From positions 91,096 through 155,095 of the forward strand of contig FR881490.1 of NCBI GenBank assembly GCA_000434835.1: DNA of 64,000 bases. Reading direction: 5' to 3'. The first letter of the stretch is position 1. Every line of letters starts with the position of its first letter. Source of the stretch: Clostridium sp. CAG:594 (lineage in GTDB: Bacteria; Bacillota_I; Bacilli_A; RF39; UBA660). Under the pieces are notes generated by a model, which did no database searches, was not told the DNA's origin, and saw only the letters and a list, made by a program, of their open reading frames with translations. The translations under genes and the position numbers were made by a program. Below, piece after piece: positions 1 to 8,446 of this stretch.

Positions 1-1
1 A

Positions 2-2092
2 GAATTAAGTACAAAATATAAAGTAAGAACAATAAGTGGAACAAAAGATGAAGCTAAGGACCTAAGTAATATAAAATTTAATGGACAAGTTTCATTTAGC
101 TGGACTGATGCTTCAACTAAGAAAGTAATTACAAAAACTCCTAGTGCAACACCTGATGTGTATGTAACTCCATACAAGGCAAGAACTACTGTTGGTGTTG
201 GTCTAAAAAATAAATTCAGTTATGATGATATTACAATTGATGCATCTAAGAACAACGTTTATACCGTTTATGCATCTCCTGATGTAATATCGCCAGCGAT
301 GAATGTTCAGTCAAATATATTTGGATATACAAGACTTTCTTCAATGGAAGTAAGCTTTGATTTACCAGAAGGAGTTATATATGTTTATAATAAAGATTAT
401 ACTAATGTTCCAACAATTACTAATAATGGTAGAACATTAACTTATACAATTACAAACATAGAACCAAATAGTTGGATAGAACCTATATACTTTGATTTTA
501 GTGTTGATGTAACAAAAGCACACTCAACTCTATCAGATGGAAAAACAGGATTTATATTAACTACTCATACAGGAAATCCATCAAACATGGATAAGTCTAT
601 TACTAATGACCAATCAAGTATTGATTACTTTAGAACGACAAATAGTGTAATAAGAATAGAAAATACTGAAAATGTCTCATATGGTCAATATATTTATTCT
701 AAGGGTCAAAACGTAACTAATATTGATATGAATGATTCCTTTGAAATATCTACTAAGCTTCATAATAACATAACTACTAATATAAATAATTTATCAGTAA
801 CGACCGTGTTACCTTATGTTGATAGTGAAAAAGGGGCATCATTTAATGGAACATATCAATTAACAAGTTTACCGAAAAATGCTTTATGTACAAGCGATTC
901 TCCTGGTAAAATAACTAGTAGTGAGACAGTAGGATTAGTAGATTGGTCTAAACCATGTTCTGATTTTAAAACGAGTGATAATACATATTCAAATATAACG
1001 GCATACAAAACAAGTTATACCTCACTAGCGGCATCTGGTGATATTGATATAAGATCAAGTATTAAAACATTAAATAATAAGCCGGATGATAGTTATACGT
1101 TTAAATCTTATTTGACGTATACTAAACCAGATGGAAAAGAATCAGGATACATTGATTTTAGAGATATAACTTTAGATGTAGTTAGTAAGAAAATAACTGG
1201 TGTTGTATGGGAAGATTTTGACGTTGATGGAATTATGGATGATGATGAGAAAAAATTAGATAACGTAATTCTTAGATTATATGATGAGAGTGGAAATCAA
1301 GTTGGAACAGAAACAACCCCTAATGAAGAAGGCGTTTACACTTTCTCTGCATTAGAGGAAGGAAATTACTATGTAACAGCTGAATTTAACAGTGATAAGT
1401 ATGGCGTAACAGGAGCTCCATCTGAAGATGTATATGACATGAGTAAACTATCTGTATTTAAGTCGTTTGAAATAACGCCAGAAGATGATTCAACTTCATC
1501 TGACGAAGAAAATTCTAATGACGAAGAATCACCGGATGAAACGAGTGAAAATGATAGTTCAGAAAGTACGGTAGCGTATGGTAAAACTGATATAATATCT
1601 ATTAATAGTGAAACTCGTGTTGTTAGGAATATTAATTTAGGATTATCTTTAAGAAAGAAATTCAAAGTTAAAATGAATAAGTACATCACAAGAGCTGAAG
1701 TAACTAATGCTTTAGGTGTTGTTACAAAACATGATTATGGAAATACAAAATTAGCTAAATTAGACGTTAAAAATATTAACAATTTAAAGATAAAAGTTAT
1801 TTATACAATAGAACTTCAAAACGTCAAGTATTATCCAGGATACGTTTCATTAGTAACAGAACAAATTCCTGATGGAATGAGTTTTAATCCTGAATACGCT
1901 GAAAATAAAGGTTGGGAGATGACGGATGAAGGAACTGTTATTAATAGGACTTTATCAGATACTTTGATTTATGAAAATGATAAAAAATACTTAACAATAG
2001 CATTTGATATAACAAGAAAAGAGGCCGGATCATTTATAAATATGGCTTCTGTTGATGACTTACAAATTTTTGGAGGTGGTAAAGGTGAATAG
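2..2092 (+). CDS. Large secreted surface protein with SdrD-type B domain, 5' truncated
   Basis: The frame is open from the first bases of the window, so the N-terminus lies upstream; 696 codons are visible. The visible part is beta-rich, Thr/Ser/Asn-rich and lysine-spaced, typical of extracellular adhesin or pilin-like proteins. Near positions 1190-1410 is an SdrD B-like domain (ITGVVWEDFDVDG followed by an Asp-rich DDDEKK turn and an LxLYDESGN strand), a fold that usually binds calcium. Next comes an Asp/Glu/Ser-rich linker (about 1480-1570), then a further beta-domain resembling the DUF11/isopeptide class. No C-terminal transmembrane segment or LPXTG is present: the protein ends in a soluble-looking FGGGKGE tail. 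The last 8 nt overlap the next gene, so the two are probably translationally coupled and may work together on the surface. Confidence 0.75.
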   Translation, partial: ELSTKYKVRTISGTKDEAKDLSNIKFNGQVSFSWTDASTKKVITKTPSATPDVYVTPYKARTTVGVGLKNKFSYDDITIDASKNNVYTVYASPDVISPAMNVQSNIFGYTRLSSMEVSFDLPEGVIYVYNKDYTNVPTITNNGRTLTYTITNIEPNSWIEPIYFDFSVDVTKAHSTLSDGKTGFILTTHTGNPSNMDKSITNDQSSIDYFRTTNSVIRIENTENVSYGQYIYSKGQNVTNIDMNDSFEISTKLHNNITTNINNLSVTTVLPYVDSEKGASFNGTYQLTSLPKNALCTSDSPGKITSSETVGLVDWSKPCSDFKTSDNTYSNITAYKTSYTSLAASGDIDIRSSIKTLNNKPDDSYTFKSYLTYTKPDGKESGYIDFRDITLDVVSKKITGVVWEDFDVDGIMDDDEKKLDNVILRLYDESGNQVGTETTPNEEGVYTFSALEEGNYYVTAEFNSDKYGVTGAPSEDVYDMSKLSVFKSFEITPEDDSTSSDEENSNDEESPDETSENDSSESTVAYGKTDIISINSETRVVRNINLGLSLRKKFKVKMNKYITRAEVTNALGVVTKHDYGNTKLAKLDVKNINNLKIKVIYTIELQNVKYYPGYVSLVTEQIPDGMSFNPEYAENKGWEMTDEGTVINRTLSDTLIYENDKKYLTIAFDITRKEAGSFINMASVDDLQIFGGGKGE

Positions 2093-4376
2093 AAAAAAAA
2101 TATTTGGTTTGATGTTAACTTTAGTTATTTGCTTTTGCTTCCTGCCAACTAATGTTTTTGCAGCGACAATAAGTCGTACTAAATATATATGGACAGGAAA
2201 TAATCATTTAAATTATGCGAGCCTAACATATAATACAAAAGGTTATTCTAGTAAAAGAACAACTTCGAACTTAGCGGCATGGAAAACCGATGGAAATTCT
2301 AGAGTATTTTGCGTTGAACCTACAGTTAAATTTAATCAAAATTCAATTAGTGGTTATACAAAGATAACTACTAATAGTGAATTTTCAAAGTTAACCAAAA
2401 AAAACAATCATAGGTGGGATGTTTATCAAGATCTAGAACACTTAAAAAAAGTATTTTCTTGTTGGGATGATAATGATGCTTCTATAATGGCAACTCAGGC
2501 AATAGTTTGGGAGTTAGTTACAGAAGAAAGAGATAATCTTGATGCTTCAAAAATACTAAATGATAATTATACACCTTACCAATCAAATGGCTCTGTGTAT
2601 GGAAATCAATCAGGTATTACTAGTTTATATTCGCTTATATCAAAAAGAAAAAATGTATATAATGCATACAAGGCCGTTTTGCGTTGTGCAGCAAGGTTTA
2701 AAGAGCATGTTTCATTCACAAAAACTACTACATCAGCGGCATATAATAATCCTTTAAGAATAGATGGAAACTTCACTGCCGCAACAGAAACGAAAGCAGC
2801 GACATGGACTAAAACTTTTACACATTCTACTTCTAATAAACAAAATAAAGATGTATTAAACTATTATGACGTAACATCTTCATCATCAGATGTAAAGGTA
2901 AAGATTACTAAAAATGGAACTAGCTTAGAAGTTACAACAAGTAAAGAAATATTAGCTTCTAATCCAGTTAGAATAACATTTAAATATGCTTATAAAGATA
3001 ATGGGTCATCAAGACTTAATACCAATGAGAATGCATTTTATGTAAAAAAGGATGGTAACGCATTTTATCAGACTTTGGGAAAGGGCTCAACTAGTTTAAC
3101 TTCATATATGTATGTATATACTGGTTCTGCTCCAAAATATCAGCTAAGAGTAAGAAAAATTGATAAAACGACAGGCCAACCAATGTCTGGGGTAAAATTT
3201 AAGGTATATGATAAAAAAGGAAATGAAATAGGTACGACAAATGCAACAGATGCTTCGGGATATGCTTATTATAAAGAAACTGGAAGTAATGCAATCACTA
3301 AAACTGGTGAATATCAGTTAAAAGAAGTTGGAGTAGCAAGTGGATACTTAAAAAATAATCAAACTATAACTGTAAAGGTAACGGATAGTGATAGAACTGG
3401 TACAAATAATTATGCAGAATCTTCAAGCGTATTTGAAAATACACAAAACGAATTAAAATTAACAAAGAAAACAATTGATGAAAATGGTAATTTCATATCT
3501 TTAGCAGGTGATTCTTGTACTGTTAAAACTTGTCCTAGTGAAGGTGGAAGACAAAATGGTCCAATATTCACCATGAAAAAAGATAATAAGTATGTTTGTG
3601 TAACAGAAAATTCAAATGGACACTATACATATCATTCACTAGCAGCAACTTGTCCTGCAAATACAACAAATGAAATTAAAACTTGTAATGGTGCGTTTGA
3701 TATTAAAAAGATACCTGTTGGAACGTATTATGTAACTGAAACTGCAACAGCTTGTGGTTACACGTTGCCTTCAGAAGAGAACTTAACTAAAACAGTTGTT
3801 GTAAAAGAAGGTGAAAACCCATCTCCTATAACATTTGTTAACGGTGTGACAGGAGTTATATTTAACAAAGTAAGTGAAGATGGAGAAACACTAGATGGTG
3901 GTAAATATTCGCTTCAACAAAAAGTAAACGGAATATATAAAGATATTTTATTAAAACACGATTCTGGTTCTGTTTATTCATACGTGGAAAAATTAGAGGA
4001 TGGCTCTACTGGAGCAACTTATGAATTAGAAACAAATTCTGGATTGCTTCAGGTAAAACATTTACCAATTGGTGAATATAGATTTGTTGAAAAACAAGCT
4101 CCAGAAGGTTATGACATCATAAAAGATAAGGACTCTCGTGCAACGTTTACAATAAGTGATAAAGGGATATTTGGCTCTGATGGGAAACCTAGAACTGATT
4201 ATTATGAAGTTAAATTAGTAAATCAAAAAACGAAAGTAGAAGGTAGCTATGATTCAGCAGAATTGATAGTAACAATAATAACTGGTAGAAAGGTTGCTAA
4301 TTATACATTAATAATTGCAGGATTAGCAGTTTTATTAACAATATTAATAATTATTAGAAAGAAATCTAAAAAATAA
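2085..4376 (+). CDS. Thioester-domain adhesin with Cna-B/SpaA-like repeats and C-terminal membrane anchor
   Basis: I place the start at GTG 2085, after GGAGGTGG at 2072-2079; this gives a clean signal peptide (MNRKK, hydrophobic core, cleavage near VFA-A at residue 26). Residues 70-145 match a thioester (TQXA) domain: Cys76 in FCVEP and Gln138 in ATQAIVWE would form the internal thioester, used by Gram-positive adhesins to bind host surfaces covalently. Then come SpaA/Cna-B-like isopeptide repeats (LRVRKIDKTTGQPMSGVKF; VTGVIFNKVSEDGETLDGG; PIGEYRFVEKQAPEGYD). The second repeat is unusually rich in cysteine. The C-terminus has one transmembrane helix (about 737-757) and an RKKSKK tail but no LPXTG, so anchoring appears to be by membrane insertion rather than sortase. 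Overlaps the upstream surface gene by 8 nt. Confidence 0.85.
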   Translation: MNRKKIFGLMLTLVICFCFLPTNVFAATISRTKYIWTGNNHLNYASLTYNTKGYSSKRTTSNLAAWKTDGNSRVFCVEPTVKFNQNSISGYTKITTNSEFSKLTKKNNHRWDVYQDLEHLKKVFSCWDDNDASIMATQAIVWELVTEERDNLDASKILNDNYTPYQSNGSVYGNQSGITSLYSLISKRKNVYNAYKAVLRCAARFKEHVSFTKTTTSAAYNNPLRIDGNFTAATETKAATWTKTFTHSTSNKQNKDVLNYYDVTSSSSDVKVKITKNGTSLEVTTSKEILASNPVRITFKYAYKDNGSSRLNTNENAFYVKKDGNAFYQTLGKGSTSLTSYMYVYTGSAPKYQLRVRKIDKTTGQPMSGVKFKVYDKKGNEIGTTNATDASGYAYYKETGSNAITKTGEYQLKEVGVASGYLKNNQTITVKVTDSDRTGTNNYAESSSVFENTQNELKLTKKTIDENGNFISLAGDSCTVKTCPSEGGRQNGPIFTMKKDNKYVCVTENSNGHYTYHSLAATCPANTTNEIKTCNGAFDIKKIPVGTYYVTETATACGYTLPSEENLTKTVVVKEGENPSPITFVNGVTGVIFNKVSEDGETLDGGKYSLQQKVNGIYKDILLKHDSGSVYSYVEKLEDGSTGATYELETNSGLLQVKHLPIGEYRFVEKQAPEGYDIIKDKDSRATFTISDKGIFGSDGKPRTDYYEVKLVNQKTKVEGSYDSAELIVTIITGRKVANYTLIIAGLAVLLTILIIIRKKSKK

Positions 4377-4451
4377 GAGTTCAGCCTACTATTTTTTATA
4401 CTATTGTGATAAAATTAAGGTAATAAACTTAAATGGCAAGGAGTGATGTTT

Positions 4452-4709
4452 ATGAAAGTAACTAAAGTATCAGTACAAAAAGAAGAAAAGGAAAATTCTA
4501 GAGTAAAAGGATATGCGATAATAGAATTAGATGGCGTACTTAAAATTAATGGTATTAGAATTATTGAAGGAAACTCTAGAATGTTTGCAGCAATGCCAAA
4601 TAGAAAAATATCAGATGATAAATACATAGATTATGTATATCCAGTTAATAAAGAATTAAGAGAAGAAATAGAAAGAGCAATATTAGAAGAATATAACAAA
4701 GAAAACTAG
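4452..4709 (+). CDS. spoVG: SpoVG family RNA-binding/septation regulator
   Basis: 85 residues starting MKVTKVSVQ, with the family signature ALDGVLKINGIRIIEGN-like core followed by MFAAMPNRK and a C-terminal YPVNKELREEIERAI helix. SpoVG proteins bind nucleic acid and influence septation, sporulation and, in other Bacilli, capsule and virulence gene expression. ATG 4452 is preferred over the in-frame ATG at 4446 because AAGGAG at 4438-4443 sits 8 nt upstream. It is a single-gene unit: an extended -10 element (TGA-TAAAAT, 4407-4415) precedes it and a terminator overlaps its end. Length and motifs are normal. Confidence 0.93.
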   Translation: MKVTKVSVQKEEKENSRVKGYAIIELDGVLKINGIRIIEGNSRMFAAMPNRKISDDKYIDYVYPVNKELREEIERAILEEYNKEN

Positions 4710-4724
4710 TTATATTCTTTTTTT
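4688..4724 (+). terminator. Intrinsic terminator of spoVG
   Basis: A 10-bp perfect stem (AGAATATAAC / GTTATATTCT) followed by eight or more T. The 5' arm lies within the last codons of spoVG and the stop codon is in the loop and stem. Confidence 0.85.
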
Positions 4725-4752
4725 TATTTAATATAATTTATCAGGAGGCACT

Positions 4753-5043
4753 ATGAATAAAGATACTGATAAATTAGAATTATTAAATCATAGTATAAGT
4801 ATTACAGAAAGACAAAATATACAAATAAGTGGGATAACTAAAATAGATAGCTTTGATAATGAAGAATTTTTGCTAGAAACTTCAGCAGGCCCTCTTGGAA
4901 TAAAAGGAAAAGATTTAGAAATAATAAAACTTGATACCTATGAAGGCACCATTATGATAAAGGGAGTAGTAGATGCATTTTCTTACTTTGATACAGGAAA
5001 GTCTAAAAAGGAAAATTCAATAATTACTAAGTTATTTAAATAA
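4753..5043 (+). CDS. yabP: Sporulation protein YabP
   Basis: 96 residues with the YabP pattern: an N-terminal NHSISITERQNIQISGI, then IDSFDNEEFLLETSAGPLGIKG and a C-terminal SIITKLFK. In Bacillus YabP is made in the mother cell and is needed, with YabQ, for normal spore cortex and coat formation. The start follows AGGAGG (4742-4747) at normal spacing. The stop overlaps the start of yabQ as TAATG, so the pair is coupled. The product is small and soluble-looking. Together with yabQ, sigH and spoIIR it is the best evidence here for sporulation ancestry. Confidence 0.92.
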   Translation: MNKDTDKLELLNHSISITERQNIQISGITKIDSFDNEEFLLETSAGPLGIKGKDLEIIKLDTYEGTIMIKGVVDAFSYFDTGKSKKENSIITKLFK

Positions 5044-5321
5044 TGACATTAGAAGAACAATTTAAAGTTTTATTTTATTCCTTCATATATGGTATGTTTT
5101 TTTTATCAAGTCTTAGGATATTTAATTTAATTAACGTTAAAAAAAGAGTAGTAAAATTTATGCTTGAAATGTTATTTGTGCTATCCCATATAATAATCTT
5201 TTATCTTTTGCTTTATAAAATAAATTATGGTAGTTTATCCTTCTACATTTTTTTATCTTTTATATTTGGTATACTCTTTTGTAAAGTACTTTACTTTTCT
5301 AACACAAAAAAGTTGAAATAA
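5043..5321 (+). CDS. yabQ: Spore cortex protein YabQ
   Basis: 92 residues, mostly hydrophobic, with about three predicted membrane helices (residues 9-27, 37-58 and 66-84). It starts MTLEEQFKVLFYSFIYGMFF, which fits the YabQ family. YabQ is a membrane protein required for spore cortex assembly in Bacillus. It overlaps yabP by one base (TAATG) and is followed 45 nt later by divIC, the same order as in B. subtilis. The identification rests on both sequence character and context; sequence conservation of YabQ is low across Bacilli, so confidence is a little lower than for YabP. Confidence 0.82.
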   Translation: MTLEEQFKVLFYSFIYGMFFLSSLRIFNLINVKKRVVKFMLEMLFVLSHIIIFYLLLYKINYGSLSFYIFLSFIFGILFCKVLYFSNTKKLK

Positions 5322-5341
5322 AAACTTAAGAGTTATATAAT
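5313..5341 (+). promoter_or_regulatory. Sigma-A type promoter for divIC
   Basis: TTGAAA (5313-5318), a 17-bp spacer and a consensus TATAAT (5336-5341), 25 bp before the divIC start. This separates divIC expression from the sporulation pair yabPQ just upstream. Confidence 0.75.
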
Positions 5342-5365
5342 GAAAATATAATGGAGATGATATAA

Positions 5366-5656
5366 ATGGTAAATAAATTAACAGCAAAAGAACGCCGTAG
5401 AGTAGTTCTTACATCTATTTTATGTTTCTTTATAATTGGTCTATCAGTTATATCATCAATTGACAATGTTATAAAAATAGGAGAGAAGAAAAAAGAAAAA
5501 AGAGAACTTACTAAACAATTAGAAACTCTAAAAGAAGATGAAACAACCCTAACTGATGATGTTGATAAGCTTAAGAATCCAGAGTATGCAGCTAGATATG
5601 CTAGAGAAAAGTATTTATATTCAAAAAACGGAGAAAAAATTCTAAAGATAGATTAG
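5366..5656 (+). CDS. divIC: Septum formation protein DivIC (FtsB-like)
   Basis: 96 residues: a basic N-terminus (LTAKERRRVV), one transmembrane helix (about 14-33), a coiled coil (residues 38-66, Lys/Glu/Leu-rich) and the conserved NPEYAARYAREKYLYSKNGEKIL end that defines the FtsB/DivIC family. DivIC pairs with FtsL and DivIB at the division site and supports septal wall synthesis. Topology is an N-terminus inside and coiled coil outside. It has its own promoter and an immediate terminator, so it is probably transcribed alone. Confidence 0.93.
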   Translation: MVNKLTAKERRRVVLTSILCFFIIGLSVISSIDNVIKIGEKKKEKRELTKQLETLKEDETTLTDDVDKLKNPEYAARYAREKYLYSKNGEKILKID

Positions 5657-5679
5657 CAAGGAATAAATCCTTGTTTTTT
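5657..5679 (+). terminator. Intrinsic terminator after divIC
   Basis: CAAGGA / TCCTTG hairpin directly after the divIC stop, followed by TTTTTT. Confidence 0.85.
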
Positions 5680-5717
5680 GCATTTTATTATGTTTTAATA
5701 CTATTGGATGTGAGAAA

Positions 5718-6092
5718 ATGGAAGCAAATTTAATAAACGCAGGTGCTTTGGCGTACTTAGGCGATTCTGTGTATGAAGTTGAAATAAGGAATTACTTAGT
5801 ACTAAAAGGCATAAATAATGCTAATAAACTTCAAAAAGAGGCTGTTAAATATGTTAGTGCATATGCACAAGCAGATATTTTAGAGAAACTAATTAAAGAA
5901 GATATATTAAATGAAGATGAGTTATATACGGTAGGGCGAGCTAGAAATTATAAGCCTAATTCAAAACCTAAACATACTGATATAGTAACTTATAAGAAAG
6001 CAACGGCATTAGAAGCATTGTTCGGAATGTTATACATAAATAAAAACACAAATAGAATAAAAGAATTAATAAAATTAATAACAATGGAGTGA
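5718..6092 (+). CDS. mrnC: Mini-ribonuclease 3
   Basis: 124 residues matching the RNase III catalytic fold without the double-stranded RNA-binding domain. LAYLGDSVYEVEIRNYLV carries the catalytic acidic cluster, and ALEALFGMLYI carries the second. Mini-III matures 23S rRNA ends in Bacilli. The segment GRARNYKPNSKPKHTD matches the conserved loop of the family. It ends with TGA and is followed 4 nt later by rlmB, an rRNA methyltransferase, as in B. subtilis; both enzymes act on 23S rRNA. cysS, normally upstream in Bacillus, is not here. Confidence 0.94.
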   Translation: MEANLINAGALAYLGDSVYEVEIRNYLVLKGINNANKLQKEAVKYVSAYAQADILEKLIKEDILNEDELYTVGRARNYKPNSKPKHTDIVTYKKATALEALFGMLYINKNTNRIKELIKLITME

Positions 6093-6096
6093 TAAT

Positions 6097-6801
6097 ATGT
6101 ATGTATTTGGAAGAAACGTAGCAAAAGAACTTATAAATAATAATCGTAAAATTAAAAAAGTTTATCTAAATGATAATTTAAAAGGAAGCGAAATAGATGA
6201 AGCTTTAAAGGAAAAGGGCGTTTTAATAAATTACTTAACTACTAGTCAGATGGATAAACTAGAGAAAAAGAATCATCAAGGAGTTATTTTAGAGATTCCT
6301 GATTATGAATATTTAAGCGAACAAGATATGCTAAATAATATGCCAGATAAAGCCTTTATCGTTATATTAGATCATTTAGAAGATCCACATAACTTTGGTG
6401 CCATTATACGTACTTGTGAAGCCGCAGGCGTAGACTATATAGTAATTCCTAAAAATAGAAGTGTATCAGTAAATTCAACCGTTATGAAAACTAGTGTTGG
6501 TGCGTTAGATAACGTAAAAATTGTTGAGGTAACTAATCTTAATAACACAATAAAGAAATTAAAAGATAATGGTGTTTGGGTAGTTGGGACTGATTTAGAA
6601 AATAGTGTTTCATATGACAAAATAGATTACACTACTTCTATTGCGTTAATAATAGGTAGCGAAGGATTTGGAATGAGTAATCTTGTTAAGAAAAATTGTG
6701 ATTTTATAGCAAACATACCAATGTATGGGAAAATAAATAGTTTAAATGCCTCAGTTGCAGCAGGCATAATGATTTATGAAGTTGTAAGACAACGAAAGTA
6801 G
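6097..6801 (+). CDS. rlmB: 23S rRNA 2'-O-methyltransferase, TrmH family
   Basis: 234 residues of the SPOUT/TrmH group 3 type: an N-terminal substrate-binding domain (MYVFGRNVAKELI) and a knotted catalytic domain with motif 1 HNFGAIIRTCEAAG, motif 2 IIGSEGFGM and motif 3 NSLNASVAAGI. Family members methylate a ribose in 23S rRNA (G2251 in E. coli) using S-adenosylmethionine. It sits 4 nt after mrnC and 8 nt before sigH. In B. subtilis the yacP (rae1) gene lies between rlmB and sigH; it is missing here. Confidence 0.93.
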   Translation: MYVFGRNVAKELINNNRKIKKVYLNDNLKGSEIDEALKEKGVLINYLTTSQMDKLEKKNHQGVILEIPDYEYLSEQDMLNNMPDKAFIVILDHLEDPHNFGAIIRTCEAAGVDYIVIPKNRSVSVNSTVMKTSVGALDNVKIVEVTNLNNTIKKLKDNGVWVVGTDLENSVSYDKIDYTTSIALIIGSEGFGMSNLVKKNCDFIANIPMYGKINSLNASVAAGIMIYEVVRQRK

Positions 6802-6809
6802 GTGCTTAT

Positions 6810-7439
6810 ATGCCAAATAAAAAGGACTATAAAAATTTACCTGATGATGGTGAATTATTGTATATGTTATCCGATAATAATGATGAAACAAAACTTGTTA
6901 TAGCTAAAAAATATAAACCAGTAATAACTTATTATGCTAATAAATATAGTGCTTATGTAGAAGGAAAAGGAATTGACTTTAATGATTTATATCAAGAGGG
7001 GTTAATTGGCCTTATAGGAGCTGTTGACAGCTTTAAGGAGCAAAAAGATATTAAGTTTTCAACGTTTGCGTTTTTATGTATTAAAAGAAAAATATTAACT
7101 GCTGTTAAAAATGCTAACAGAAAAAAACATAGTATATTAAATGAATCATATTCACTAGATTACACAATGGAAGATGATATAAGAAGTTTTGATAATTTCT
7201 TAACAACTTCTAAAGGTGGATTAGAGGACTTATTAGTAAGCAAAGAAGATAATGATTACTTTAACAAACGTTTATCTGAAGAGTTAACCGATTTTGAAAG
7301 AACAGTATATGATCTTAGAATAAATAATTTTGGCTATGATGAGATAGCTAACACTTTAGGTAAAACACCAAAAGCAATAGAAAGAACATTAGTTAGAATA
7401 AGAAGCAAACTAACTAATATTTTAAAAGAAATAAATTGA
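6810..7439 (+). CDS. sigH: RNA polymerase sigma factor SigH (Spo0H)
   Basis: 209 residues of a sigma-70 family factor of the SigH group. Region 2 is clear (DLYQEGLIGLIGAVDSF then FSTFAFLCIKRKI), and region 4 has the helix-turn-helix (LTDFERTVYDLRI, GYDEIANTLGKTPKAIERTL). Position between rlmB and secE is the same as in B. subtilis. SigH directs stationary phase and early sporulation genes there. The central part (residues 110-150) is more acidic than usual. The last codons contain the -35 element of the secE promoter. Confidence 0.92.
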   Translation: MPNKKDYKNLPDDGELLYMLSDNNDETKLVIAKKYKPVITYYANKYSAYVEGKGIDFNDLYQEGLIGLIGAVDSFKEQKDIKFSTFAFLCIKRKILTAVKNANRKKHSILNESYSLDYTMEDDIRSFDNFLTTSKGGLEDLLVSKEDNDYFNKRLSEELTDFERTVYDLRINNFGYDEIANTLGKTPKAIERTLVRIRSKLTNILKEIN

Positions 7440-7464
7440 CTATTATGATTATTTGTGCTAATAT
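7436..7464 (+). promoter_or_regulatory. Promoter for secE-nusG
   Basis: TTGACT (7436-7441), a 17-bp spacer and TAATAT (7459-7464) preceded by TGC, an extended -10. The -35 overlaps the sigH stop codon. Transcription would start near 7471, giving a short leader before secE. Confidence 0.8.
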
Positions 7465-7519
7465 TTAGACAGTTAGCACTTAAAAAGGTGTTTTTATTTT
7501 GGATTATAGGAGATATAAT

Positions 7520-7741
7520 ATGGCAAAGCAAAAGAAAAATAAAAAAAGTTTAATCGCAAAACTAAAAGAATTTTTTACTGGTGTTAAAGAAGAAAGAAAA
7601 AAAGTTATTTGGACATCAAAGAAAAACTTAGTAAAGTATTCTATTGCAACATTATTATTTATGTTATTTATATGTTTATTTTTTGTTGCAACTGATTTAG
7701 TAATTGCAGGAATAACAAAAGTAAAGGAGTTAATTGGTTAG
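7520..7741 (+). CDS. secE: Preprotein translocase subunit SecE
   Basis: 73 residues: basic N-terminal region, the conserved amphipathic FFTGVKEERKKVIWTSKKNL segment and a single transmembrane helix (about residues 42-62). SecE is an essential part of the SecYEG channel. ATG 7520 is chosen over the upstream in-frame TTG because AGGAG at 7508-7512 gives 7-nt spacing and the protein then has typical length. The rpmG gene that usually sits just upstream of secE in Bacilli is missing. nusG follows directly. Confidence 0.93.
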   Translation: MAKQKKNKKSLIAKLKEFFTGVKEERKKVIWTSKKNLVKYSIATLLFMLFICLFFVATDLVIAGITKVKELIG

Positions 7742-7742
7742 T

Positions 7743-8279
7743 ATGGAAGAGAAAAAATGGTACGTAGTAAATACATATTCTGGACACGAAGCTAAAGTTA
7801 AAGAAAAACTTGATATGAGAATTAATTCAATGGATATGCAAGAAAACATATTTAGAGTAATAGTTCCAGAAAGAAAAGAAGTAGAAATAAAAGATGGTAA
7901 GAAAAAAGAAAAAATGAAAAAACTATTTCCAGGATACGTTTTGGTAGAAATGATAATGTCAGACGAATCTTGGTATATAGTACGTAATACGCCGGGTGTT
8001 ACTGGATTCTTAGGATCATCAGGTAAAGGTGCAAAACCAGTTCCTTTATATGATGATGAGGTAGAAAGAATATTTAAAGAAATTGGTTATACAGGTGAAA
8101 ACGTTGTTACTAACTATGAGGTTGGAGATAACGTTAAGATAACTGACGGTCCATTTAAAATGCTTGCAGGTAAGATTACTGAGCTTGATTTGGATGCTAA
8201 AAAGGCAAATGTTTCAATAGACTTATTTGGTCAAGAAACAAACGTTGAACTTGAACTTACTCAATTTACAAAAGAGTAA
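7743..8279 (+). CDS. nusG: Transcription termination/antitermination factor NusG
   Basis: 178 residues: an N-terminal NGN domain (KKWYVVNTYSGHEAKVKEKL, LFPGYVLVEM, VRNTPGVTGFLG) and a C-terminal KOW domain (VGDNVKITDGPFKMLAGKI). NusG binds the RNA polymerase clamp and modulates pausing. ATG 7743 is one base after the secE stop; AAAGGAG at 7723-7729 is somewhat distant, so the in-frame TTG at 7734 is possible but would add three unusual residues. Transcribed with secE. Confidence 0.95.
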   Translation: MEEKKWYVVNTYSGHEAKVKEKLDMRINSMDMQENIFRVIVPERKEVEIKDGKKKEKMKKLFPGYVLVEMIMSDESWYIVRNTPGVTGFLGSSGKGAKPVPLYDDEVERIFKEIGYTGENVVTNYEVGDNVKITDGPFKMLAGKITELDLDAKKANVSIDLFGQETNVELELTQFTKE

Positions 8280-8294
8280 TAATAAAAAAAGCAC

Positions 8295-8324
8295 TTGCTT
8301 TTATCATATATGCTGTGATAAAAT
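8295..8324 (+). promoter_or_regulatory. Probable promoter for rplK-rplA
   Basis: TTGCTT (8295-8300), an 18-bp spacer and TGA-TAAAAT (8316-8324), an extended -10. It would give a leader of about 115 nt before rplK. Confidence 0.6.
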
Positions 8325-8373
8325 TATATGCGCAGCTATATATTTTATATAGATGATGAAAGAAAAAAGATTA

Positions 8374-8413
8374 GTGGAAGGCGCGGATTTAAAAAATAAA
8401 GCTATTTGACCAC
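8374..8413 (+). promoter_or_regulatory. Possible L1-binding leader hairpin upstream of rplK
   Basis: GTGG (8374-8377) followed by AAGG can pair with CCAC (8410-8413). The 3' strand GCTATTTGACCAC resembles the GCTATATACCAC arm of the element before rplA. It lies 20 nt before the rplK Shine-Dalgarno. L1 autoregulates the L11-L1 operon by binding mRNA that mimics its 23S site; a second, weaker copy here is inferred, not certain. Confidence 0.4.
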
Positions 8414-8446
8414 TCGCGAAAAAATATAATATAGGAGGTGTTTTTC

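Noticed and set aside
4270..4376. LPXTG sortase signal in the adhesin
   Set aside because: The hydrophobic segment and basic tail are present but no LPXTG-like motif precedes them.
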